From contig CANGVA010000008.1 in assembly GCA_947457395.1 (NCBI GenBank), positions 60,187 to 124,186 on the forward strand: a stretch of 64,000 nucleotides of DNA, in the 5' to 3' direction. Source of the stretch: Bacteroidota bacterium. Its GTDB lineage: Bacteria > Bacteroidota > Bacteroidia > UKL13-3. This document shows, piece after piece, positions 42,652 to 50,947 of this stretch. The first letter of the stretch is position 1. Each line of letters starts with the position of its first letter. The notes below the pieces were generated by a model that was not told the origin of the DNA, made no database searches, and saw nothing but the letters and a program-made list of their open reading frames with translations. The translations under genes were made by a program, and so were the position numbers.

Positions 42652-45242
42652 CGCAATTGTTCCAGTTCTGAGATAAAACTTTGCAACTTGCTGATGTCTT
42701 CATTTAGTTTAGCCAACTGCAGGCTGTTTTTCTTTAGTCCTTTTCTTTGCTCTTCCCACTCACTCAATTTTGTTTTGTGGTAAGAAAGAAAATTTCTGAA
42801 TGCAAACTTATAGTAGTTTTGTACTTCTCTTTTTTTGGCTTCCTCTTTGAGCTGTTTGATGTTGTTTAGTTCAGCAGTTTTAACCTCTGTTGGCTGGCGG
42901 GTTATCAATACAAACCAAGATATAATAAGTTCGTTGCAATTACTGCCATTAATCCACGTGTCATAAATAAGTTGTAAATCATCTTGATTACCATACTCAG
43001 AAAGAATGCGCCCGCAGGTTCCTGTAAGATTTATGTTTGATGAGCGAATATGGTTTACAGCAGCTTTTAAAGCTGCCGCTGAATCAATAGCCTCCAAGGC
43101 ACCAAGTGCTGCACTCATTACCTGATATGATGAGTCATTTAATCCCTGCAGGCAGATATTAAACAAATCTTTACTACCTATCGCTTCAATCTGTTCAAAT
43201 GCTTTTTTTCTTACTGCAGATTTTTCATCATTCAAACAAATATTGCTAATAAGCGGAAGCAGGGTTTTAAGGCTTTGTTCTTTTAAACCTTCACACATAC
43301 TCAGTGCAAATTGTCTGATACCATAAAACTCATGTTTAAGAGCATGGGTGAGTAGTGTTATTCTTATTTCCTCAGATTGATCAGATAGTAAATCGTCCAT
43401 TGCATTCAGCGCATGCAATTTATCCATTATCAGCGGAGCCTGATGGTATTGTTTAAGCCATTCATCAAACTGTTTGTTCTCTCTTATTATTCCTGGAATA
43501 ATTTTTTCTGCATCAAAGTTTACAAAATCAATTTTATCTGTTGAGCTTATTCTGTAGATTTCTACCTTCTTGGCTATCCTAAATTCATGTCTTGTTTTTT
43601 TTCCATTAGCAAAAATATCAATACTCACCGGTAAATCAAAGTACCTGAATTTGGAGGAATCTTGTGTTTGTTTTATCCGGACATCTACCTCTTTTCTATC
43701 TATAGCGTAGTGATAGTTAACTTCTAGTTGCGGATGTCCGCTGTCAAAAAACCATTGATTAAAGAAAGGATTTAAATCTTTGCCACTGCTTTCCTCCAGT
43801 GCTATTCTCAGATCATGCACTTCCACTGTTTTAAATGCATGTTTGCGAAGGTAGTTTGACAAGCCTGCAAAAAATACAGAATCACCAAGTTGATATCGGA
43901 GATAATGCAAAATGCAACTTCCTTTCTGGTAGCTAACCACATCAAACACCTCTTCACGGTCTTTATATTGATAACGAATAAGGGGCGTTTGGTGCTTATT
44001 TCCTGAGCGTATATAAGCATTCAGGTTATTCTTAAATTCAAAATCCGCTTCCATTCTTCCGTATTTATACTCATCCCACAAATAAGAACAATAGGTTGCA
44101 AATGATTCATTTAAGGAAATATTTGACCAGGATTCACAGGTTACCAAATCACCAAACCAATGGTGTGCCAGCTCATGTGAAACAGTGCTCTCATAAGTTT
44201 CGTCAAGGTGTTCTCTATTTGTATGCTGCAAGCCCTGAAAATGGATAACTGCACCGGTATTTTCCATAGCCCCGCTAACAAAATCTCTTACCACTACCTG
44301 TGCATACTTATCCCATGGATAGTCAAACGAAAAACGTTTAGAGAAGAATTCCATCATCTCCGGTGTTTTTCCAAAGATAAGGCGGGCATAGGGTGCATAT
44401 CCTGGCTCTACATAGTAATTAACAGCAATCGAGTCTCTCCAGTAATCTTTAATTTCAGCAAAGTTGCCAACCACCAATGCAACCAGATAAGGTGCATGGG
44501 GTTTTGTTTGTTTCCATACATCAGTTCTTTTGCCATCAGCCGGGTGTGTGCTTAGCATCAGCTCTCCATTGCTAATGGTTAAATCTTGTTCATCAACCGT
44601 TACGGAAATTTCCTGTGTAATTTTTTCATTGGGTAAATCTATAACAGGAAACCAGCCGGAGTTGGATTGTGTTTCACCCTGTGTCCATATCTGCCTTGGC
44701 TTGCCAGGTATTTTTCCTGTTGGGTTAATAAAATAAAGACCTTTGGCGTCTGTTATGGCAGCGCTGCCTTCTGTTGTAATTTCTTCTGGCCTTGCTGTAT
44801 AATCTATGTAGATATAGAAGGTATCCTTTTTACCATAGAATTTATTGAGCTTTATAGAAATTTCTTCGTTATCGTAATTATATGCCAGATCAAGGGTGTC
44901 AGTTTTTCTTACCAAGGCAACCCGATGAAATATGAATTGCTTTGCATCTAGCTTTAGATTATTAATTGGGTAAGCATACGCGGTAAATGTACCAGTCCAC
45001 TTTCCTAATACATGCTGCTTTTCGTAATTAAAGGATACAGCCAGATTAATGTGAATCATATCTGCGGTGCGTGCAGGTGCTTCGCGAAACGGAGACTTCA
45101 TGCTCCCTCGCCCGGCCTTTATTTCCAGCTCATTTAGGATTACCTTCTGAACAGGTTCGTTGTCTTTTATATTTTTGCTTACTTTGCATGCTCCTAAGAG
45201 GGTGGCAGAAAGTATAATGATGTTTATACTTGTTCTTGTCAT
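42648..45242 (-). CDS. M1-family aminopeptidase lipoprotein
   Basis: An 864-residue zinc aminopeptidase. From the chosen ATG (45242) it begins with a lipoprotein signal and lipobox LLGAC; a longer frame to 45311 would overlap the neighbouring start. The substrate-binding GAMENTG motif and the zinc site HELAHHWFGD with the distal Glu in LNESFATYC are intact. The C-terminal third is helical and HEAT-like. It likely trims peptides at the cell envelope. It is divergent from the biotin carrier gene with only 46 bp between the starts. Confidence 0.9.
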   Translation of the reverse strand: MTRTSINIIILSATLLGACKVSKNIKDNEPVQKVILNELEIKAGRGSMKSPFREAPARTADMIHINLAVSFNYEKQHVLGKWTGTFTAYAYPINNLKLDAKQFIFHRVALVRKTDTLDLAYNYDNEEISIKLNKFYGKKDTFYIYIDYTARPEEITTEGSAAITDAKGLYFINPTGKIPGKPRQIWTQGETQSNSGWFPVIDLPNEKITQEISVTVDEQDLTISNGELMLSTHPADGKRTDVWKQTKPHAPYLVALVVGNFAEIKDYWRDSIAVNYYVEPGYAPYARLIFGKTPEMMEFFSKRFSFDYPWDKYAQVVVRDFVSGAMENTGAVIHFQGLQHTNREHLDETYESTVSHELAHHWFGDLVTCESWSNISLNESFATYCSYLWDEYKYGRMEADFEFKNNLNAYIRSGNKHQTPLIRYQYKDREEVFDVVSYQKGSCILHYLRYQLGDSVFFAGLSNYLRKHAFKTVEVHDLRIALEESSGKDLNPFFNQWFFDSGHPQLEVNYHYAIDRKEVDVRIKQTQDSSKFRYFDLPVSIDIFANGKKTRHEFRIAKKVEIYRISSTDKIDFVNFDAEKIIPGIIRENKQFDEWLKQYHQAPLIMDKLHALNAMDDLLSDQSEEIRITLLTHALKHEFYGIRQFALSMCEGLKEQSLKTLLPLISNICLNDEKSAVRKKAFEQIEAIGSKDLFNICLQGLNDSSYQVMSAALGALEAIDSAAALKAAVNHIRSSNINLTGTCGRILSEYGNQDDLQLIYDTWINGSNCNELIISWFVLITRQPTEVKTAELNNIKQLKEEAKKREVQNYYKFAFRNFLSYHKTKLSEWEEQRKGLKKNSLQLAKLNEDISKLQSFISELEQLR

Positions 45243-45288
45243 TACTTTTATAATCGGGCTCAATTTAAAGAAAATATTATAACAGCAA

Positions 45289-45789
45289 ATGCTTAAAGTA
45301 AAAGTAAACAATAGTCAAACGTTTATGGCTGAAAATAAAAATGGTCAGATGTTTTTGAATGATACCATCTTGGAGGCAAACTGGCAAAAATTAAGCGAGC
45401 AAAAGTATCACCTGATTTATAAGGATGTTTCTTATAACATTGAGTTACTTCAGACTAATGATTCTGCAAAAGAACTTACAATTTTAGTTAATGGAATCAA
45501 ACATCAGGTTTCGTTAAGCAATCAATATGATGAATTACTTAAGAAATTAGGCATGGATAAATTGGCAGGCAATAAAGTAAATGATGTAAAAGCGCCTATG
45601 CCGGGCATGGTATTGCGTTTGCATGTAAAAGAAGGAGATGCTATAAAGAAGGGTGATGCCTTGCTGGTGCTTGAAGCCATGAAGATGGAAAATGTTATTA
45701 AGGCGGTTGGTGATGGTATTGTTCAGAAAATTAATGTTTCGGAGAAAGCAGCGGTTGAAAAGAATCAGGTACTGATTGTGATGGATTGA
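45289..45789 (+). CDS. Biotin carboxyl carrier protein of an acyl-CoA carboxylase
   Basis: A 166-residue protein whose C-terminal 70 residues form a biotinyl domain with the attachment lysine in EAMKMEN. PMPGMVLRLHVKEGD is the usual opening of the domain. The N-terminal half is a beta-rich segment of the type fused or attached to propionyl-/acetyl-CoA and oxaloacetate carboxylases. Biotin carboxylase and carboxyltransferase genes are not adjacent, so the complex cannot be named exactly. Confidence 0.88.
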   Translation: MLKVKVNNSQTFMAENKNGQMFLNDTILEANWQKLSEQKYHLIYKDVSYNIELLQTNDSAKELTILVNGIKHQVSLSNQYDELLKKLGMDKLAGNKVNDVKAPMPGMVLRLHVKEGDAIKKGDALLVLEAMKMENVIKAVGDGIVQKINVSEKAAVEKNQVLIVMD

Positions 45790-45865
45790 TAGTGTGATTC
45801 TGAGATAATTTGATGATGTGATAATGGGATGATGTGACAATGCTATGGTGAGAATGAGATAATGA
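45788..45865. repeat. Degenerate short tandem repeats after the biotin carrier gene
   Basis: GATGTGATAATG (45815-45826) and GATGTGACAATG (45831-45842) recur at 16-bp spacing, with weaker copies on both sides (GTGATTCTGAGATAAT, GGTGAGAATGAGATAATG). The stretch fills the gap between two convergent genes. Confidence 0.6.
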
Positions 45866-45873
45866 TTGGTTAA

Positions 45874-46761
45874 CTATAATTTAAGAATAGCCATGCTGAG
45901 TATACCGCTTAGCATAATTAGCTTGCAATAAAGGCTGAGTCGGCTGAAATCATTTTTGGTATCAGCAATACGTATCATATATAACATAAAAAGGAGTGGC
46001 GTTAGCACAAAAAGAAGCATATAAAATATGTAGGCAATATCTCCGTACTCATGCCTAAACGTAATCATTGAATTTCCAATAAAGATATGAGTAAAAATAG
46101 TAGCTGTAAAAATACCGGTAATGTATATCAGTATTTGTTTTGTTTTTCTGATGCCAAGTACAATGGGTAAGGTTCGGCAGTTGAATTTGCTATCTCCGCG
46201 CAGATCTTCGGCATCTTTAGTGATTTCTCTGATAAGCGTAATGCCAAATGCAAACAAGGCGTAGGCTATAATCAGGTAGGTAGACATACCTTTATCAAAA
46301 AACTTTAGTATGATGATTACATAAGCACTTAGTGCCGCTATAAGTAGGTTTCCTATCAGAAACATACGCTTGAATACAACTGAATAAAACCATAGCAGCA
46401 ATGAGCAAATGCCTATGGTACATGCTATTTTCCAGTGCAGCATTAAACCAATACAGATTGCCAATACATTAAAAATAAGATGTAGGAGCATTGACATCCT
46501 ACGCGAAATAATATTTCCCACTACAACTTTGTCGGGTTTGTTAGTAATGTCTATCTTAATATCTATATAATCATTAATGATGTAGCCAGACGCTGCTGTT
46601 AGCAAAGTGGCTAGCAGTAGAAGGATGAACCGAATGCGTAATAGGTCTTCAGTGATAATATAGTCGGCAAGGAAAAAATATGCCATTACCTGCGTGCCTA
46701 TCATCATCAGTAAATTATTTATTCTGATGAGTCTGAGAAGTGCAAAGACATGATGCAGCAT
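45874..46761 (-). CDS. UbiA-family prenyltransferase
   Basis: A 295-residue membrane protein with about nine helices. The two Mg-diphosphate motifs of the superfamily are visible: NDYIDIKID near residue 65 and DAEDLRGD near residue 190. Bacteroidota members are often labelled geranylgeranylglycerol-phosphate geranylgeranyltransferase-like; the true acceptor is uncertain. The start is the ATG at 46761, 1 base after the stop of the DUF502 gene; a TTG at 46770 would overlap it. It is the last gene of a dnaX-DUF502-ubiA series. Confidence 0.85.
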   Translation of the reverse strand: MLHHVFALLRLIRINNLLMMIGTQVMAYFFLADYIITEDLLRIRFILLLLATLLTAASGYIINDYIDIKIDITNKPDKVVVGNIISRRMSMLLHLIFNVLAICIGLMLHWKIACTIGICSLLLWFYSVVFKRMFLIGNLLIAALSAYVIIILKFFDKGMSTYLIIAYALFAFGITLIREITKDAEDLRGDSKFNCRTLPIVLGIRKTKQILIYITGIFTATIFTHIFIGNSMITFRHEYGDIAYIFYMLLFVLTPLLFMLYMIRIADTKNDFSRLSLYCKLIMLSGILSMAILKL

Positions 46762-46762
46762 C

Positions 46763-47353
46763 TTATTCAATATCGGTTACCCCACCCGAAACAATAAACT
46801 TCATAACTTCGGTTGGATTGCCGTCAAAAGGTTTAATCTTGTCTTTGCTCACAAAAAACACATTGCCGGAGAATGCGTAGGAGTGAGGAAAGTAAACAGC
46901 TACCATACCCGGTAATTTTAGATGTGTAAGGTCATTTTGGGTTATGAAGCCGGGTTTATAAAGGCCATTGGTCATTTCTACAATAACAGGCGCATTAAAT
47001 TTTCTTTTATCACCAACAAATGCCTCCATAAAATCTTTTACTGAGGTATAAATAATCTTTACAAAAGGTATACGTGATAAAAAGTCGTCTAGTAATGAGA
47101 ATAAAGGTTTGGTAATGATGCTGCTGCCTATATAGCCTAAGATAGTAATAGAAACAATTACAATTAAAAAGCCTACCGCAGGCACGCCAACATCAACAAA
47201 TTGATCTAGCCACACTACAATAGATTTAATTACACTAAATGTGATTACAAACGGTAATAATATTAAAAGTCCTTTTAAGAAATAATTAATGGTTCTTGCC
47301 AGTCTTTCTTTTAGCGATAATTTTATTTTTTCTGTTGTATGTTGGATTCTCAT
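46763..47353 (-). CDS. DUF502 family membrane protein
   Basis: A 196-residue protein with two membrane helices in the first half (about residues 25-47 and 60-82), followed by the typical DUF502 segment IPFVKIIYTSVKDFMEAF and a soluble C-terminal half. The family is widespread in bacteria and plants (LCV-like) with unclear function in membrane trafficking or stress. It starts 2 bp after the dnaX stop and is almost fused to the ubiA-like gene downstream. Confidence 0.85.
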   Translation of the reverse strand: MRIQHTTEKIKLSLKERLARTINYFLKGLLILLPFVITFSVIKSIVVWLDQFVDVGVPAVGFLIVIVSITILGYIGSSIITKPLFSLLDDFLSRIPFVKIIYTSVKDFMEAFVGDKRKFNAPVIVEMTNGLYKPGFITQNDLTHLKLPGMVAVYFPHSYAFSGNVFFVSKDKIKPFDGNPTEVMKFIVSGGVTDIE

Positions 47354-47355
47354 GG

Positions 47356-49122
47356 TTATTCTATTTCAAGCCCAAGGGCATTTCTTAAATCATTAAGCAA
47401 TCCGTTCTGCTCAGCCATTGCCTTAAATTTATCTTCTGAAGTAAACTTGTGCTGGTATTGAAACTGTTGATTTACATTAACTGTAAAATCCAGTATTCTG
47501 TTCCTTACTGTTTTTCGCATATACGGCATTATATGAATACGATCTTCTTCAAATAACTCTTTTTCATGGCTGCTTGCCAGCGTTAGTGCCACTTCATTTT
47601 CACTTGTAACCTCCCAAACGGCATTTTTATACGTTACACTTAAACTTTTCTTACCCTGTCTGTCTAGCTGCATGATATAGTCTTCCCATGCTTTTCCAAA
47701 TGTTTCAGTGGTAATGGGCTCATTTTTATCAGGGATTGTTTCATCTGTATGTTTTACTTCCTGAATTAAATCCGCTGACTTTTCTTCATTTATTTGCTGC
47801 CTGAGTTTACTAAGTTTATTTATACTACTACCACCTGCAGGTTTTAAGGGTTGAACGGGTATGGTCTTGGGTGCCGCTGTGGCCGTTGTAGGAGGAGCTT
47901 GTTCTTCTACCTTACTTTCAGAAATGCGATTATTTGCTGTTGTATTGGTATTTTCTTTAGTATTTCCTGCAGGGGGAGTATAGCCGGAACTGTCAGTTAT
48001 TTTTTTTTTAAGGTCGGCAATTTCAATTACCGACTGAAGATGGCTCAATTTCATGAGTGCCAGCTCTACATGCAAGCGTTGATTCTTACTTGCTTTGTAT
48101 TCAAGCTCACATTGGTTTATGAGATTCAGGGCATTAAGCAATAAAGTTGCTGGAGATTGGTTGGCTTGTAGCATAAATCGCTGAGCAACTGCAGGAGCTA
48201 CTTCCATCAATCCTACTGTATTTGGATATTTGCAAACAAGCAGGTTACGTATGTGCTCCATAAAGCCACTAAGGAAATGCTGTGCATCAAAACCATTTTC
48301 CAGTACTTCATTAAATAAAAGAAGTAAGCCGGATAGATTTTTAGCAAGTACCAAATCTGTAGCCTTAAAATAATATTCATAATCAAGAATATTAAGATTG
48401 GCAATGACGTCTTTGTATATAATGTTTTTGCCGGTGAAGCTAACAATTCGGTCAAATATGGAAAGCGCATCACGCATGGCGCCATCTGCTTTCTGCGCTA
48501 TGATATGCAATGCTTCCTCCTCGGCTGTTATGCCTTCATTTGCACATATTTTTCTTAGTTGTGATACAGCATGTTCAATACGTATGCGATGAAAATCAAA
48601 TACCTGACACCTTGATAGTATGGTGGGCAAAATTTTATGACGCTCCGTTGTAGCCAATATAAATTTGGCGTAGGGTGGTGGCTCCTCAAGTGTTTTAAGA
48701 AATGCATTAAACGCTTGTGAACTGAGCATGTGCACCTCATCTATAATGTAAATTTTATACTTGGCTCCCTGAGGTGCATATCTTACTTGCTCAACCAGAC
48801 CGCGAATATCATCTACCGAGTTATTGGAAGCAGCATCCAGTTCATAAATATTGAATGATGCATGGTCATTAAATGATTTGCAGGATTCACATTCATTGCA
48901 TGCTTCTGTATCAGCAGTGATATGCTGGCAATTAATAGTTTTTGCGAGAATCCTGGCACAAGTTGTTTTACCAACACCACGCGGACCACAAAATAAAAAA
49001 GCGTGTGCAAGGTGGTTATTTTTAATGGCATTCTTAAGGGTTTGCGTGATGTGCTCCTGACCAATGACGCTGTCAAACGTTGCCGGTCTGTATTTTCTCG
49101 CTGAAACCACAAAATTTTCCAT
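47356..49122 (-). CDS. dnaX: DNA polymerase III subunit gamma/tau
   Basis: A 588-residue clamp-loader ATPase. Walker A is GPRGVGKTT (near residue 45), a zinc-binding set lies in INCQ...CNECESC, Walker B is IIDEVHMLS, and the sensor region has ATTERHKILPTILSRC. The central part is followed by a low-complexity Thr/Pro/Asn-rich linker (about 375-460) and a tau-like C-terminal domain. I see no slippery frameshift heptamer by eye. The usual neighbours ybaB and recR are absent. Confidence 0.94.
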   Translation of the reverse strand: MENFVVSARKYRPATFDSVIGQEHITQTLKNAIKNNHLAHAFLFCGPRGVGKTTCARILAKTINCQHITADTEACNECESCKSFNDHASFNIYELDAASNNSVDDIRGLVEQVRYAPQGAKYKIYIIDEVHMLSSQAFNAFLKTLEEPPPYAKFILATTERHKILPTILSRCQVFDFHRIRIEHAVSQLRKICANEGITAEEEALHIIAQKADGAMRDALSIFDRIVSFTGKNIIYKDVIANLNILDYEYYFKATDLVLAKNLSGLLLLFNEVLENGFDAQHFLSGFMEHIRNLLVCKYPNTVGLMEVAPAVAQRFMLQANQSPATLLLNALNLINQCELEYKASKNQRLHVELALMKLSHLQSVIEIADLKKKITDSSGYTPPAGNTKENTNTTANNRISESKVEEQAPPTTATAAPKTIPVQPLKPAGGSSINKLSKLRQQINEEKSADLIQEVKHTDETIPDKNEPITTETFGKAWEDYIMQLDRQGKKSLSVTYKNAVWEVTSENEVALTLASSHEKELFEEDRIHIMPYMRKTVRNRILDFTVNVNQQFQYQHKFTSEDKFKAMAEQNGLLNDLRNALGLEIE

Positions 49123-49204
49123 GCAGCTAAAGTATAAAAAAATATGTCAAATTAATCTGCTGTGAATATGTTTTAATAAACTAATTGGCAAAGGATTGTC
49201 CTCT

Positions 49205-50827
49205 TTAAGGTTGCATAGCGCCAAAATCATAATAAGGTTTGAAACCAACTCCTAAATCTTTGTCTATAATTTGTGTTGCGGGATCTTGCTGAGATAGCCA
49301 TTGCCGCTGTTTTTCCGGTATACCCAGTTTTTTGATGCGGTGTTGGTATCCACTAGTCCAGCCCGGATCTATAACAGCATTCGGATTTGACGAAATCTGG
49401 TTTATATAATAGAAAAGCTTTTTTGTTTCTGCCGTATTTGCTTGCAGGTGCGTTCTTCCGATCATGTAAGCATTGATGCACATGGCAATACCAATAATCC
49501 AGAAACCATATTTGAGGTAACCTGTTTGCGAAACAAACCACAACATCAGGCAGATTATCATCCAGAATTGTGGGCTGTACCTGCCCAGCCATGCTTCTGA
49601 ATTAATGAAGATGGTTATGAACAGATAGCCTGTAATCAGCCAGTAAGGAACCGAATCTTTGAAGCGAATTGCCGAGCTTATGATAAATAACACCAGGGTT
49701 ATTAGGATGATTTCTGCTGATATAGGGCCAAATGATCCTACCAGTGGCGAGGAATCCCCAAAAGGTGAAACCACAGTATTTCTGAACAGTTTACGCTGTT
49801 CTATATCTGTTCCTTTTGATGGATATGCCGGTTTTGCCAGAACCGATAAATAAAATCGGCTGAAACGGTTGCTGCCTTCAAACTGATTGGGGTAAATTTT
49901 ATCCTGCTCAAAAAAATCTTTTTCAAAAACAGGATACAGCGGATCATGTTTGGTTAGGGTGTTTTTTACAAATGGCGAATATCCTGCCCACACACTTAAT
50001 ACCAACATAGCCAGTGTGTAACTGCTTACCAAAAAAAATCTGAAAGTTTTTTTGGTGAGAAATAGAAAAATAAAGGAGAGCAGAAATGAAAATCCGGTAA
50101 TGGCAGTTGCCGTAAACTTAATATTGGCAAATACCACAAAGCTTCCCAGTAAAAGCAGCAGCAGATTTTTCTTAAATTCCAAATAAAGTAATAGCCCCAG
50201 TGCAAGTATGCAAAGGAATATCCCGCCCAGCTGACCATCTACATACGAAGACGCCAGTTGATTGATGGATATAGGGTTGAATGAAACCAGTAAGGCCATA
50301 AAAAAAATCTGAATGCGTGAATGCACCTGTAGGCGAGTGAGTGCATATGCTACCCAAAAAAATGAAGTAATCATCAGCCATCCGGTAAGCACTTTGGATG
50401 CTTCTATATTGTCCCAAATCTTGTAAACCTGGGCTGCGGCAATCCATGCAGCTTTTGGAAGGTGATTCAGGTTACGGCTACAGGTAGGCTCTACATCTTT
50501 ATTAATGGTTTCATAAACCGGATTCCAGCCTTCTTTTAAATGAATGATGCCGGGCTGATGATACCACATGGCATCAAAGCCCATATCATAAATTGTAGCA
50601 GATGCCAATGATCCTGCTGAAAAAATTGCAACGGATAAAAGGCTGTGGATGAAAAGCTGTTTTAGATTTCTGATGAGGAATCCGGAACTTAGTAACCAGC
50701 AAATGATGGTAATAAATATACTGATTATCCCAATTGCAATGCCGAAGGGGAATAGCAATGCAGGCACAAGAGCCAATGAAAGATAGGCCGTGAGCATGGA
50801 TATTGCCTGGTTTCTTAGATACAACAT
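49205..50827 (-). CDS. Polytopic membrane protein, possible GT-C glycosyltransferase
   Basis: A 540-residue protein with roughly 11-12 hydrophobic segments and a soluble C-terminal end. After the second helix block comes an acidic loop with IYDMGFDAMWYHQPGIIHL, in the position where GT-C enzymes hold catalytic acidic residues. No family signature is certain, so the glycosyltransferase label is inference. The frame reaches a TTG at 50866; the ATG at 50827 is preferred. It stands between the ccm operon and dnaX on the same strand. Confidence 0.6.
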   Translation of the reverse strand: MLYLRNQAISMLTAYLSLALVPALLFPFGIAIGIISIFITIICWLLSSGFLIRNLKQLFIHSLLSVAIFSAGSLASATIYDMGFDAMWYHQPGIIHLKEGWNPVYETINKDVEPTCSRNLNHLPKAAWIAAAQVYKIWDNIEASKVLTGWLMITSFFWVAYALTRLQVHSRIQIFFMALLVSFNPISINQLASSYVDGQLGGIFLCILALGLLLYLEFKKNLLLLLLGSFVVFANIKFTATAITGFSFLLSFIFLFLTKKTFRFFLVSSYTLAMLVLSVWAGYSPFVKNTLTKHDPLYPVFEKDFFEQDKIYPNQFEGSNRFSRFYLSVLAKPAYPSKGTDIEQRKLFRNTVVSPFGDSSPLVGSFGPISAEIILITLVLFIISSAIRFKDSVPYWLITGYLFITIFINSEAWLGRYSPQFWMIICLMLWFVSQTGYLKYGFWIIGIAMCINAYMIGRTHLQANTAETKKLFYYINQISSNPNAVIDPGWTSGYQHRIKKLGIPEKQRQWLSQQDPATQIIDKDLGVGFKPYYDFGAMQP

Positions 50828-50947
50828 TTGCAAGTAATCTGATAAAAGTGTGTACAAATATGGCAAAGAAATCCAGAAGGTGGTGGTATACCTAAAATTT
50901 GGATTGATTGTTTGTTCCTGTGCTTAGAACGCAGATGACTTTTACAT

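Noticed and set aside
47356..49122. Programmed frameshift site in dnaX
   Set aside because: I found no A-rich slippery heptamer followed by a stem of the E. coli type in the relevant part of the gene.
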